46,703 nucleotides of DNA from Alphaproteobacteria bacterium (GCA_031291395.1 JARLJD010000113.1:1-46703), one strand, 5' to 3'. Numbered from the stretch's first letter, positions 8,729-17,325 are shown. Notes: generated from the letters alone by a model not told the origin. Translations and numbers: made by a program.

Positions 8729-9289
8729 TCAAACCCCATATCTTTCCATCTGTTTCCTTAAATCAACCGGCGAATTTTTCCTCGTCACATCGGCGACATC
8801 GACCCAGTGATAACGGCTGATTTCCGCGGGATCGGCTTGAATGTCCGGCTTTTGATCGACGCTGTAGAGATAGATCAGGTCGTAATGCCAATGCGCCGGT
8901 TCGTTTTTCTTGACGCTGGCGGGGATGGGGTGCGCGTCGATGACGAAAGGCACAGGGTTGGTCGCGTCATATAAAGGCGTCGCCTCGATGCCGGTTTCTT
9001 CGCGCAACTCTCGCGCCGAGGTTTGCCAAGGAAGTTCGCCTTTATCAATATGCCCGCCGCCGGAAAACACCCAACGGTTCAGTTTGGCATGATAGACGCG
9101 CAAAACGCTGTGAGACGGTTTGTGCCAAACAAGAGCGCTGCCCGTCAGATGGCCGGCAAGATTTTTCTTGCGGTCTGTCCATTCGCCATAAGCCTTCAGG
9201 AAAATACGCAACGCCTGAAGGCTTTCGGTTTCGCCGAAAATATCCGCATAGGCCGAGAGAATGCCTTGAAGATGGTTTTCGAGCGACAT
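8729..9289 (-). CDS. NUDIX hydrolase
   Basis: Hydrolyses a nucleoside-diphosphate-linked substrate; which one cannot be told. The Nudix box is complete: GGHIDKGE, then seven residues, then RELREETGI. The protein is about 186 residues from MSLENHL; a slightly longer ATG start lies six codons upstream (9307). The N-terminal 55 residues before the Nudix fold are helical and could be a family-specific extension. It lies 25 bases after the non-catalytic M16 peptidase subunit stop, on the same strand, so it could be the last gene of the lspA-M16 operon. Confidence 0.88.
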   Translation of the reverse strand: MSLENHLQGILSAYADIFGETESLQALRIFLKAYGEWTDRKKNLAGHLTGSALVWHKPSHSVLRVYHAKLNRWVFSGGGHIDKGELPWQTSARELREETGIEATPLYDATNPVPFVIDAHPIPASVKKNEPAHWHYDLIYLYSVDQKPDIQADPAEISRYHWVDVADVTRKNSPVDLRKQMERYGV

Positions 9290-9314
9290 AGATCCCCAAA
9301 ATGTCAAAGAACGC

Positions 9315-10847
9315 TCACTGCCTTACCATATCCCTTATCTGCGTCGGCGTCATGCCTTCCGGTTCGCCGACATAGGCGATCGTCATTTTATCGGGCGAGA
9401 ACCAGCGGTCGAGGACTTGGGTGATGTCTTGAGCCGTCACGTTGCGGATGATTTCGCTGTAACGGTCGAGATAATCGCGGCCGAGATTGTGCCTTTGCAT
9501 ATAAACCAAAGTCGCGGCGATTTTGTCGGTCGAGGTCAGGGACAAAGGCTGCGATCCCGTCAGGTAATCCTTGGCCGCCGCGATTTCCCGCACGGTCGGG
9601 CCTTCGTCGTGGAAACGGCGCATCGTATCGCGGATCGTGTCCAAAGCTTCGCCCACCTTCGGGTTATCGACGTCGGATTCGCCGATGATCAGGCCGTCAT
9701 GTTGCGCGGGGGCAAGCTCGGTCGAAATGCCATAGGTCAGCCCCTTCTTGTCGCGCACGTCCTGCATCAGGCGCGAGGAAAAGCCGCCGCCGCCCAGGAT
9801 ATAATTGGCAATCTGCGCGGCGTAATAATCGGGGTCGTCGCGTTTGGGGCCGGGCATCGCGAAGAGCATTTCGGTTTGCGTGCCCTCGCGCCGCACGAGG
9901 ATCGAGGGCGTGTCCGTCATTTCATCGACATCGGCGATGGGCGTCAGTTGCGCTTTGGCGGGCAGGTCGGCGAATATTTTATCAAGCGCCGTGGCCAGTT
10001 CCGCGGGCGTCATATCGCCCGCGACGGCCACGGTGACGTTGTCCAATGCCAGATGATGCGCGGCGAAATCCTGTATGTCCGCGCGCGTGATCGCCTTTAA
10101 CGTCTGCATCGTGCCCAAATGGCGCTGGCTGTAAGGATGCCCTGCGAAAATTTGCGAGAACAGGGCGTAACGCGCTTGCCAATCGGGGTCGGAGAATTGC
10201 TGGCGCATCGCGGCGAGTTGCTGCCCGCGCAGGCGTTCAATGTCGTTGGCATCAAAGCGCGGCTTCGTCAAAGCCAGATGCAAAAGCTTGAAGGCTTCGG
10301 CTTTATCCGCGCTGAGGCACTTGATGCCGCCGACGAGTTCGTCTCTTCCGTCGCTGAAGGCGAGCGTGATCGACTTGTCGGCCAGTTGCCGCTGAAACGC
10401 CGCGGAATCATACGACCCCGCGCCTTCCGTCAGCGCGTTCATCGTCAGGTGTGCCAGCCCCTGCTTGTCGGCGGGGTCTTGCTCGCTGCCGCCCTGAAAA
10501 GCAAAACGCATCGCGACGATTGGCAATTTATGGTCTTCCACCAGCCACGCTTTGACTCCGGTTTCGGGGGCGGTGACTTCGGTGATTGTGACGGCGCGGG
10601 CGGGGGAGGAGATCAGGGCGCATACCAAAATTAAAGCAACAACCCAACCACCGTCATTCCGGAAAAATCGCTTTTTTGCTCTTTCTTGCAAAAAAGCGAT
10701 TTTATCCGGAATCCCATTTGTTACTCTTGCTGCAGACAAAGAAACCAAATGGGATTCCGGATAAAATCGCATTTTTTGCAAGAAAGAGCAAAAAAAGCGA
10801 TTTTTCCGGAATGACGAAGAATGGATTTGTTTTAGCAGCTTGAACAT
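9315..10847 (-). CDS. M16 family peptidase-like protein, non-catalytic partner, with a palindrome-encoded N-terminal insert
   Basis: M16B peptidases of this kind work as heterodimers in the periplasm. In this 510-residue subunit the zinc motif HxxEH is replaced by HLTMN (133-137), and it keeps the conserved Arg/Tyr region of the non-catalytic partner (near MQRHNLGRDYLDRYS). The start MFKLLKQ has AAGGA eight bases upstream and lies ten bases after the EamA stop. A signal-peptide hydrophobic core (GWVVALILVCALISSPARA, about 67-85) is separated from the start by about 54 residues encoded wholly by the palindrome 10653-10815. No in-frame start lies between the insert and the hydrophobic core; the only internal ATG is inside the repeat. 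Confidence 0.9.
   Translation of the reverse strand: MFKLLKQIHSSSFRKNRFFCSFLQKMRFYPESHLVSLSAARVTNGIPDKIAFLQERAKKRFFRNDGGWVVALILVCALISSPARAVTITEVTAPETGVKAWLVEDHKLPIVAMRFAFQGGSEQDPADKQGLAHLTMNALTEGAGSYDSAAFQRQLADKSITLAFSDGRDELVGGIKCLSADKAEAFKLLHLALTKPRFDANDIERLRGQQLAAMRQQFSDPDWQARYALFSQIFAGHPYSQRHLGTMQTLKAITRADIQDFAAHHLALDNVTVAVAGDMTPAELATALDKIFADLPAKAQLTPIADVDEMTDTPSILVRREGTQTEMLFAMPGPKRDDPDYYAAQIANYILGGGGFSSRLMQDVRDKKGLTYGISTELAPAQHDGLIIGESDVDNPKVGEALDTIRDTMRRFHDEGPTVREIAAAKDYLTGSQPLSLTSTDKIAATLVYMQRHNLGRDYLDRYSEIIRNVTAQDITQVLDRWFSPDKMTIAYVGEPEGMTPTQIRDMVRQ
10653..10815. repeat. composite palindrome (CGTCATTCCGG family) inside an M16 reading frame
   Basis: The outer arms GTCATTCCGGAAAAATCGC and GCGATTTTTCCGGAATGAC are perfect inverted repeats. 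Each half folds on itself (GCGATTTT...ATCCGGAAT), and a centre CCCATTTG/CAAATGGG completes a three-hairpin figure. I count 163 bases, or 165 when the matching C and G outside the arms are included, a multiple of three. It shares both outer and inner segments with 4189-4438. Confidence 0.9.
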
Positions 10848-10856
10848 GCGTTTTCC

Positions 10857-11288
10857 TTATCCCCAATCCCGTATCGCAACGAAAACACCCAGACCGACGA
10901 TGACAAGCCCAGCCAGATATTGCGGCTTGAAAGGTTCGCGGAGAAGAAAATAGGCGAGAATACCGCCGACGATTGGGGCAATAAGCTCCATCAATTGATA
11001 ATGCGTAACGGGAATTTTCGCTATCACATAACAATAGAGAGCATAGCTAATGAAGTTAATGATGCCAAAAATCAACAACCCACCCCATGTGGCCGTTGAC
11101 AATCTTGCCAGAGAAAAACCCTTTTCGTAAAAGATGGACGACGCAAACGCAAACGACGAGACAATCAACGCCGTCATGCCGACAAAAGCAAAAGAGGGAA
11201 TAGCTGACAAAAGCTTTTTCGCGATAGGGGAAAGCGCTCCATAACAAGCAACCGTGAGAAGCCCCGTCAAATAAATCCCTATATTCAT
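10857..11288 (-). CDS. EamA/DMT-family small membrane transporter
   Basis: The 143-residue protein is one EamA unit with about four or five transmembrane segments, starting MNIGIYLTGLLTVACYGALSPIAKKLL and ending with the typical GGILAYFLLREPFKPQYLAGLVIVGLGV. Full DMT transporters have two such units, so this one probably acts as a dimer. Substrate unknown. Its start overlaps the stop of the catalytic M16 gene by four bases (ATGA) and it is followed ten bases later by the second M16 gene, so it sits inside the peptidase operon and splits the pair. Confidence 0.85.
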   Translation of the reverse strand: MNIGIYLTGLLTVACYGALSPIAKKLLSAIPSFAFVGMTALIVSSFAFASSIFYEKGFSLARLSTATWGGLLIFGIINFISYALYCYVIAKIPVTHYQLMELIAPIVGGILAYFLLREPFKPQYLAGLVIVGLGVFVAIRDWG

Positions 11289-12814
11289 CTTATCCCCGTT
11301 TCATGCCCGATCAGCGGTTGGGCGGCTTCGCGGCTTGCGGGAGTAGCATGCGGGTCGGGGAGCAGCGCGCCCATCAGCTGGCGCGGCGTTCCCGCTAGGT
11401 CGCGCAAGGCGACGTTGACTTGATCGACGGTCACGGCGTTGATGTGGTCGGGCCATGCTTCGACATCTGCAACGCGGTGTCCCGTGGTCAGCGCCATGCC
11501 GAAGGCATAGCCAGGCATCATCAGCCCTTCGCGCGCGAAAATCGCCGAACGTTGCAGGCGGCGTTTGGCGTCTTCGACCGTCTGCGCCTCAAGCCCTTTT
11601 TTCGCGCTGTCGGCCAGAACTTTATGCATGGCTTTTTCCAGCTTTTTATACGTCACGCCCGGACGCGGCGACGCCGCAAGGGTAAAGCTGGTTTCGCCGC
11701 GCGCGTCGGGGTCGTAACTGGATTCCACGGCGCTGGCTATCCCCTGCCCTGTCACCAGTTTCTGGTATAAAACGCCGACTTCGCCGTCGTCCAAGGCTTC
11801 GGCCAGAACTTCATAGGCGTATGCCTCGCCGTTTTTCTGCGTTGCATAGGAGGGAACGGCAAAACGCCAAACGACCTCCGGCTGCTCGACGCCCACATCC
11901 ATAGAGGTGAATTCATGCGTTTTGGGTTTGGGCGCGGGGCCGAAGACGTGGCGTTTGGCGACTTCGCGTTTGGGTACGCGGCCATAGGTCGCTGCCGCAA
12001 GGCGCATGACGTCTTCGACTTTGACGTCGCCCGATATCACCACCACAGCGTTGTTCGGCGCGTAATGGGTTTCGTAAAATTCCCGCGCATCTTCGGGGGT
12101 AAGCTTTTCGATCTCCCTCTTCCAGCCGATCACGGGACGGCCATAGGGATAATGCGGCATGAATTTGTGATCGAATTTTTCGTAAAAGCGCCCTTCGGGG
12201 CTGTTGTCGGTGCGCTGCTGGCGCTCGTCGAGCACGACATGCAATTCCGGGCCCGCCGTTTCTTCGGTAATGCGCAGATTTTGCATGCGGTCGGCCTCCA
12301 TCTGCATAATCATCGGCAAACGCGAGGCTTCGACGGTTTCGTAATAAGCGGTGTAATCGTAGGAGGTAAAGGCGTTATCCTGCCCACCCTGCCCCGCGAT
12401 CATTTTGCTGAACTCTCCCGCAGGAATGTTGGCGGTGCCGCGAAACATCAGATGTTCGAGATAATGCGCGAGGCCGTTCTTGCCTTTGACTTCGTCCGCC
12501 GCGCCGACTTTGTACCAAACCATTTGGCTGACAACGGGAGCGAGGGGGTTAGGCACCACGACGACCTGTAGGCCGTTCGAGAGCGTGAAATTTGTGGGGT
12601 AGAAGACGGCGGCGTGGGCGGTTAGGGAACAAAAGATGAGAATAAAAGCGGCCGTCTTTCCAGCGAAAGCGGGAATCCATCGCGAGCGATGGCGAGCATA
12701 TAAGTCAAACAGCAGTTCAGACAAACCCGCCGCTGGACTCATATGCCGCGCAGACGCGCGGCGATGGATTCCCGCTTTCGCGGGAATGACGATGTATTTT
12801 ACCCATCCCCTCAT
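11285..12814 (-). CDS. M16 family zinc metallopeptidase, catalytic subunit, with a palindrome-encoded N-terminal insert
   Basis: Periplasmic pitrilysin-type peptidase. The zinc motif HYLEH is at 117-121 and the downstream glutamate region is LHVVLDERQQRTD. I start it at MRGWVKYI (12814), whose ATG shares one base with the stop of the upstream lipoprotein gene (TGATG), implying translational coupling. Residues of about 9-53 (VIPAKAGIH...WIPAFAGKT) are translated from the palindrome 12655-12790; the signal-peptide core AAFILIFCSLTAHA follows directly. No in-frame start codon lies between repeat and core. The total of about 509 residues is longer than the usual 450-460, by roughly the insert. 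Confidence 0.92.
   Translation of the reverse strand: MRGWVKYIVIPAKAGIHRRASARHMSPAAGLSELLFDLYARHRSRWIPAFAGKTAAFILIFCSLTAHAAVFYPTNFTLSNGLQVVVVPNPLAPVVSQMVWYKVGAADEVKGKNGLAHYLEHLMFRGTANIPAGEFSKMIAGQGGQDNAFTSYDYTAYYETVEASRLPMIMQMEADRMQNLRITEETAGPELHVVLDERQQRTDNSPEGRFYEKFDHKFMPHYPYGRPVIGWKREIEKLTPEDAREFYETHYAPNNAVVVISGDVKVEDVMRLAAATYGRVPKREVAKRHVFGPAPKPKTHEFTSMDVGVEQPEVVWRFAVPSYATQKNGEAYAYEVLAEALDDGEVGVLYQKLVTGQGIASAVESSYDPDARGETSFTLAASPRPGVTYKKLEKAMHKVLADSAKKGLEAQTVEDAKRRLQRSAIFAREGLMMPGYAFGMALTTGHRVADVEAWPDHINAVTVDQVNVALRDLAGTPRQLMGALLPDPHATPASREAAQPLIGHETGIR
12655..12790. repeat. composite palindrome (CGTCATTCCCGC family) inside an M16 reading frame
   Basis: The arms are GTCTTTCCAGCGAAAGCGGG (with one or two mismatches) and the canonical CCCGCTTTCGCGGGAATGAC. 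A second pair, AATCCATCGC and GCGATGGATT, lies inside. The length is 136 bases, or 138 when the matching C/G outside is included, again a multiple of three. The translation of this repeat (VIPAKAGIH / WIPAFAG) is a familiar peptide in annotated proteins of genomes carrying it. Confidence 0.9.
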
Positions 12815-13398
12815 CACAACCCCAACCAACCGCTGGTCGTCTTTTCGATCACGGGCGTTGCGCCTTCTGTCACGGGTTTGTTGTCTTCCTTGGCTTTCTT
12901 GATGCGCTCGGCTTCTGCCGCAGCGTCGACGGTTGTGGCGGGTTTTTGATCGTCGCTCCAATGCAGCAGTCGATCGACCAGATGGGGCGAAGCCACGACT
13001 TTCTGCGCCGATTCACGATCCACCGTTTCGCGAATGTCAGAATCGGCCTTCGACACCCCCGCCGCGGTCAGTAAAGCTTTTTCAGCATCCGACGGCGCGC
13101 TTTCCTGCGCGGGCGCAGCGCCGTTAAACAAAGCTGCGCTGGCTTGTTTGTCCGTATCGATCGCTTGCGGACGCGGTTCGCCGGGACGGGGTGGGCGCAA
13201 GCCAAAATCCGGCGGCATCGACAAAGGCGGGCGTTCGACCACCGCAAATTCGTCGGGGGAACTGCGCCCCAAGCCCAAATCCTCGCGCGTCTCGCCGCAG
13301 GCCGCCAGAAGAAGAACGGATACACCGAGAAGAAGCAATTTACGCGATAAAGGCATCATATACTCACGAGTTTGAAGCGGTTTCTCGACAGTCGTCAT
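12814..13398 (-). CDS. DUF3035-type outer-membrane lipoprotein (possible BamF)
   Basis: An alphaproteobacterial lipoprotein of 194 residues. It has a basic N-terminus, a hydrophobic stretch and the lipobox LLAAC, then the family signature around LGLGRSSPDEFAVVERPPL and MPPDFGLRPPRPGEPRP, and a low-complexity charged C-terminus. The family has been linked to the BAM complex in alphaproteobacteria (BamF); that assignment is from memory. It overlaps lspA by four bases (ATGA), with AAGGGGG just before its ATG. Placing a lipoprotein directly after its own signal peptidase is a common alphaproteobacterial arrangement. A second start, MPLSRK, lies 14 codons in. Confidence 0.85.
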   Translation of the reverse strand: MTTVEKPLQTREYMMPLSRKLLLLGVSVLLLAACGETREDLGLGRSSPDEFAVVERPPLSMPPDFGLRPPRPGEPRPQAIDTDKQASAALFNGAAPAQESAPSDAEKALLTAAGVSKADSDIRETVDRESAQKVVASPHLVDRLLHWSDDQKPATTVDAAAEAERIKKAKEDNKPVTEGATPVIEKTTSGWLGL

Positions 13399-13868
13399 TT
13401 CCCCCTTACCATACCATCGATGAGCAGAAGCGCAACGCCTGTGACGATCGCGGCGTCGGCGACGTTAAAAGCGTACCAATGATAGTTATGATAGTAAAAA
13501 TCGAGGAAATCCGCCACCGCGCCATAGCGCAGACGATCAATGACGTTGCCTATCGCTCCGCCCATAATCGCGCCCAAGGCTATAGCAACAGGGGTTGAGC
13601 TGGTTCGCCACAACCACCGCCCTAATAAAACAACGATAATAGCCGCAACGCTCATCAGAATATAGCTCATGTAGTGGGTCTGGCCGCTGCGGCTCAGAAA
13701 ACCGAAAGTGACGCCTTTGTTCCAGACCAGAACTAAATTCAGGAACGGAGTCACGGGAATCGTGCGCTGCACATCCCCCATGCGGTCGAGAATCAACCAT
13801 TTGCTGAGCTGATCAATAAGGCCGACAAAGGCCATAGTATAAAAGCCGGTAGTTGAACGGTAGTGCAT
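13395..13868 (-). CDS. lspA: lipoprotein signal peptidase (signal peptidase II)
   Basis: Inner-membrane aspartyl peptidase that cleaves prolipoproteins. Conserved blocks are present: DQLSKW, NKGVTFGF, GGAIGNVIDRLRYGAVADFLDF and FNVADAAI; the catalytic aspartates are in NVIDR and NVADA. About 157 residues with four transmembrane segments, starting at MHYRST. An upstream TTG would add 20 residues that do not look like protein; no strong ribosome-binding site is visible for either. First gene of the lspA-lipoprotein-M16-EamA-M16 operon. Confidence 0.93.
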   Translation of the reverse strand: MHYRSTTGFYTMAFVGLIDQLSKWLILDRMGDVQRTIPVTPFLNLVLVWNKGVTFGFLSRSGQTHYMSYILMSVAAIIVVLLGRWLWRTSSTPVAIALGAIMGGAIGNVIDRLRYGAVADFLDFYYHNYHWYAFNVADAAIVTGVALLLIDGMVRGK

Positions 13869-13946
13869 ATTGACGCGCCCAAATGAGGAGAATGGAGAAA
13901 AATTAGACAAAAGGCGGGAGCGGATCAATGGGAAAAGCGGGGTAGC

Positions 13947-14723
13947 TCACCCCACGAAATTATTCGCCAACCACCCCATAATCTCTCTTGCGACATCCGG
14001 CCAGCTGTCGTCGAGCATGACGGCGTGGGCGACGGCGGGAAGGATTTTACTTTTACCTTTCCAAAATTGGGCTTCGTAACGGAACTCGAATTCCGGCACA
14101 AGGGCGTCTTCGTCTCCCCCTAAGGCCAGCGTCGGCACATAGGCTTTGGGTTGCCTGAAATCGGGCCAGCTTGCCTCGAGGGAAACGCGCGCGGATTCGC
14201 GCTGCAGAAAGGGCAGGATATCCTCCATCTGCCGCGCGGTTTTGGCGTTGCTGAAAAGAGCCTCGCCGATAACGCGCAGATCGACGTGCGCGGGGCCAAG
14301 CGTCATCAGCATGCCCAGTTGCAAAGCCAGCAAAGGCCGGTTCAAGGCTATATGCTGCATCGATCCGTTCAAGCCCAGCAAGGACGGCGCCGCCAAAAGC
14401 ACGAGGCCTTTGACCGTGTTTTCGAGCGCGTATTTTTGCGCCAGATAGCCGCCCAGCGAATGGCCGATCAAAACCGGCGGTTGATCGAAAAGCTTGACCC
14501 CCGCGTCGATGTCTTGCAGGTAATCTGCTATGCCATAGCTGTTGATCCGATCGGTGTTTTCGCCTTTGCCGTGGCCGCGCAGGGAAATCGCCGCGCCGTG
14601 CCAGTTGGCCTGCGCAAACGCGGGAAGAAAAAATTTCTCCCATACCCACGCGCCGCAATAAGAGCCGTGGATGAAGAGCAAAGGCGGTCTTTGATTAGCA
14701 ACGCCAAAGCGAATGACTTCCAT
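13947..14723 (-). CDS. alpha/beta hydrolase
   Basis: A 258-residue single-domain hydrolase. Oxyanion-hole segment FIHGSYCGAWVW, nucleophile elbow GHSLGG, acid residue in GGDEDALVP and catalytic histidine in AVAHAVMLDDSW. No signal peptide, so cytoplasmic. Substrate unknown. It lies 78 bases upstream of the chosen lspA start on the same strand and could feed the same transcript. Confidence 0.9.
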   Translation of the reverse strand: MEVIRFGVANQRPPLLFIHGSYCGAWVWEKFFLPAFAQANWHGAAISLRGHGKGENTDRINSYGIADYLQDIDAGVKLFDQPPVLIGHSLGGYLAQKYALENTVKGLVLLAAPSLLGLNGSMQHIALNRPLLALQLGMLMTLGPAHVDLRVIGEALFSNAKTARQMEDILPFLQRESARVSLEASWPDFRQPKAYVPTLALGGDEDALVPEFEFRYEAQFWKGKSKILPAVAHAVMLDDSWPDVAREIMGWLANNFVG

Positions 14724-14815
14724 TTCGGGAGACTTTCATGAGAGGGGAAGTGGGCAATCAGTGGTGGGCTTCTCATCTAAATTGAAGGGATTCATACTGA
14801 AGGAAGAGTGGCAGA

Positions 14816-14850
14816 GTCCCCTCCCCCATAGAGGGGGAGGGGATTCCGCC
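14816..14850. repeat. CCCTCCCCC hairpin (half element) downstream of rquA
   Basis: CCCCTCCCCC and GGGGGAGGGG pair perfectly around a five-base loop (818-842 of this kilobase), followed by ATTCCGCC. The same half element occurs within 46065-46262. It lies 44 bases after the rquA stop and may end its transcript. Confidence 0.8.
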
Positions 14851-14893
14851 GTTTCTGTGACGGGTGTATTAGAAATCACTTTAAGACGCACCG

Positions 14894-15649
14894 CTAAGCC
14901 TTTATCATAAGAACCTGATAAAAGCTGCCGAAGAGTTTTTCTCGATGCGTGATGCGGCTGGCCCAAGGCTGGGGCAACCATGCCGATACGTCTTCGTGAT
15001 TCCAGATATCGGGCGCGAAAGGCTCCAAAATGGCGAGGAACGGAAGCCACAAATAGCGCAGCGGATGCCACCATTTCGGCTTGGCGAATTCGAGGATCAG
15101 GACATCGCCGCCCGGCTTGACGATGCGGAAAGCCTCGCGCAAAGTTGCCTCGCGCACATCGCGCGGCTGTTCGTGCATCAGGAAGAACAGCATGGCGCGG
15201 TCGTATGACGCATCCGGCAGGGATAATTTGGATACGTCCATGTTCAAGCGGCGAACTTTGTTCCCCGGCGGAAGCTTGCGCTGCAGATTTTCCAGTTGCG
15301 GCTTGACGACATCGACGACGTCAAGGCTGCCGCCCGACGCCTCGACTTTGGCGTACAACAGCTTGGTCAGGCTGCCGTAAACGCAGGACAGTTGAACCGT
15401 GCGCCCGGGCAGATGATCCCCGAACACGCGCAAGGCGGCATCGCGCAGCAGCTTGTAACAACCCCACAAAATAAGATCGACCAACCATTCGCGCTCGAAA
15501 ATCCTTATCGCCCAAGGACGGACATAGGCCCACCAGTAGGTTTTTTCCAGATAATCAGGAACGACGACATCGGCCGTGGGCGCGTCTTCCTCGTAATCGG
15601 GAGCAAGGGCGAGCGAACCGGATACTTTGAAACTTTGAGGCGCGGAAAT
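14894..15649 (-). CDS. rquA: rhodoquinone biosynthesis enzyme RquA
   Basis: RquA converts ubiquinone to rhodoquinone, replacing a methoxy group by an amino group taken from S-adenosylmethionine. The protein carries the RquA hallmarks: PDYLEKTYWWAYVRPWA (31-47), FEREWLVDLILWG, the non-canonical motif I CVYGSLT (89-95) in place of the GxGxG of methyltransferases, DVVDVV, and FFLMHEQP (155-162). The start is uncertain. GGGAGG followed by five bases points to ATT at 15649; a GTG at 15697 and TTG at 15757 are in frame but lack a ribosome-binding site and add non-protein-like sequence. Divergent from murC. It implies rhodoquinone-dependent fumarate reduction under low oxygen (inference). Confidence 0.93.
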   Translation of the reverse strand: MSAPQSFKVSGSLALAPDYEEDAPTADVVVPDYLEKTYWWAYVRPWAIRIFEREWLVDLILWGCYKLLRDAALRVFGDHLPGRTVQLSCVYGSLTKLLYAKVEASGGSLDVVDVVKPQLENLQRKLPPGNKVRRLNMDVSKLSLPDASYDRAMLFFLMHEQPRDVREATLREAFRIVKPGGDVLILEFAKPKWWHPLRYLWLPFLAILEPFAPDIWNHEDVSAWLPQPWASRITHREKLFGSFYQVLMIKA

Positions 15650-15813
15650 GGGAACCTCCCATAGGCAGGAATGAACGGGGGAGTCGAAAACCGACACCCT
15701 GTTACACCGTTGATTCCCAAAAGTCAAAAAACAGAAGGCTGTCCTGTCTTGTTTCAAGCGGCTCTCTATGATTTGATGCCGCTTCGGATATTTCTCGCGA
15801 ACAGGAAAGACAT

Positions 15814-17271
15814 ATGAACTGGACTCAAGCCACTACCCGCACGCATTTCTCTCCGCAATCGATCGGGACGATTCATTTTGTTGGGATCGGCGGCATCGGG
15901 ATGAGCGGGATTGCCGAGATTTTGCACAATCTCGGTTATAAAGTTCAGGGCAGCGATCAAAACGACAACGCCAATGTCAAACGCCTGCGCGACAAGGGTA
16001 TTGCGATATATATCGGCCACAAGGCCGAAAATGTGGCTGACGCTAACGTCGTCGTGATTTCTTCCGCTGTAAAGCGCGACAATGTCGAAGTCGTCGCGGC
16101 GCGCGCGGCTTTTTTGCCGATCGTTCGCCGCGCCGAAATGCTGGGCGAATTGATGCGCCTGAAATGGGCTGTCGCGGTGGGGGGAACGCACGGCAAGACG
16201 ACGACGACCTCGATGATCGCGGGAATGTTCGAGGCCGCGCAGCTTGATCCGACTGTTATCAACGGCGGCATCATCAATGCCTATGGCACGAATGCGCGCC
16301 TTGGCGGCAGCGAATGGATGGTGGTCGAGAGCGACGAGTCCGACGGCAGCTTTACCAAATTGCCCGCCACGGTGGCGATCGTCACCAACATCGATCCCGA
16401 GCATATGGATCACTATCACACGTTCGACGCCGTGCGCCGCGCTTATGAAACTTTTGTGACGAATATTCCCTTTTATGGCTTCGCGGTTTTGTGCGTCGAT
16501 CATCCCGAAGTGCAGGAGCTGGTGTCGCGCGTACAGGATCGCAAGATCGTGACCTATGGCTTCTCGCCGCAAGCCGATGTGCGCGCGATCAATGTCGAGG
16601 CAAAGCCTAACGGCACGCGCTTCGACGTGGTGGCGACGGATCGCAGAGCCGATCGTTCGCGCGTGATCGAGGGATTCTTTCTGCCCGTGATCGGACGCCA
16701 TAACGTGCAGAATTCTCTGGCCGCGATCAGCGTCGGATTGCAGCTAGGCTTTGCCGATCCTGTGTTGCGTTCGGCGCTAGCGAAGTTCGAAAGCGTCAAA
16801 CGCCGGTTTACCCGCACCGGCGTTGTGAATGGTATTACGATCATCGACGATTATGGGCATCATCCGGTCGAGATCGCGGCGACGTTGAAGGCGGCTTTGC
16901 AAGCGAAGGGCGAGAGCGGCAGGATTATCGCCGTAATGCAACCGCACCGCTATTCGCGCTTGTCGAGCTTGTTTGGCGATTTCTGCAAGACCTTCAACGA
17001 CGCCGACAGCGTGATCGTCGCTGATGTTTACGCCGCGGGCGAGCAACCAATCGAAGGCGCGACGCAAGACGCGCTGGTCGAAGGTCTACGCGCGCACGGC
17101 CACCGCGACGTTTATGCTTTGCGCGACCCTAAAGATTTGGCTCCGATGATTGCGGATTTGGCGCAGCCGGGGGATTACGTCATCTGCCTTGGCGCAGGAA
17201 CGATCAGCGCGTGGGCTTATGCATTGCCGGAGGAATTGGGGACGATTTTAGAGAAGAAGAAAACGGCATAG
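15814..17271 (+). CDS. murC: UDP-N-acetylmuramate--L-alanine ligase
   Basis: Cytoplasmic peptidoglycan precursor synthesis, adding L-Ala to UDP-MurNAc. The 485-residue protein has the N-terminal Rossmann motif GIGGIGMS (24-31), the ATP-binding loop GTHGKTT (124-130), [19 protein letters not shown], and the C-terminal DDYGHHPVE and QPHRYSR. Start supported by AGGAAAG five bases before ATG. It is alone: murG, murB and ddl, its usual dcw neighbours, are not next to it, and a palindromic repeat follows. Confidence 0.97.
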   Translation: MNWTQATTRTHFSPQSIGTIHFVGIGGIGMSGIAEILHNLGYKVQGSDQNDNANVKRLRDKGIAIYIGHKAENVADANVVVISSAVKRDNVEVVAARAAFLPIVRRAEMLGELMRLKWAVAVGGTHGKTTTTSMIAGMFEAAQLDPTVINGGIINAYGTNARLGGSEWMVVESDESDGSFTKLPATVAIVTNIDPEHMDHYHTFDAVRRAYETFVTNIPFYGFAVLCVDHPEVQELVSRVQDRKIVTYGFSPQADVRAINVEAKPNGTRFDVVATDRRADRSRVIEGFFLPVIGRHNVQNSLAAISVGLQLGFADPVLRSALAKFESVKRRFTRTGVVNGITIIDDYGHHPVEIAATLKAALQAKGESGRIIAVMQPHRYSRLSSLFGDFCKTFNDADSVIVADVYAAGEQPIEGATQDALVEGLRAHGHRDVYALRDPKDLAPMIADLAQPGDYVICLGAGTISAWAYALPEELGTILEKKKTA

Positions 17272-17325
17272 TGAGCCAACGCAAGAAAATAAATAGGCTA
17301 AATAGTGCAGAAAAACCGGCCTAAT

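Noticed and set aside
9315-10847. Frameshift or pseudogene explanation for the long N-terminus of the M16 subunit
   Set aside because: The frame is continuous from a well-placed start through the repeat into the signal peptide; no shift is needed.
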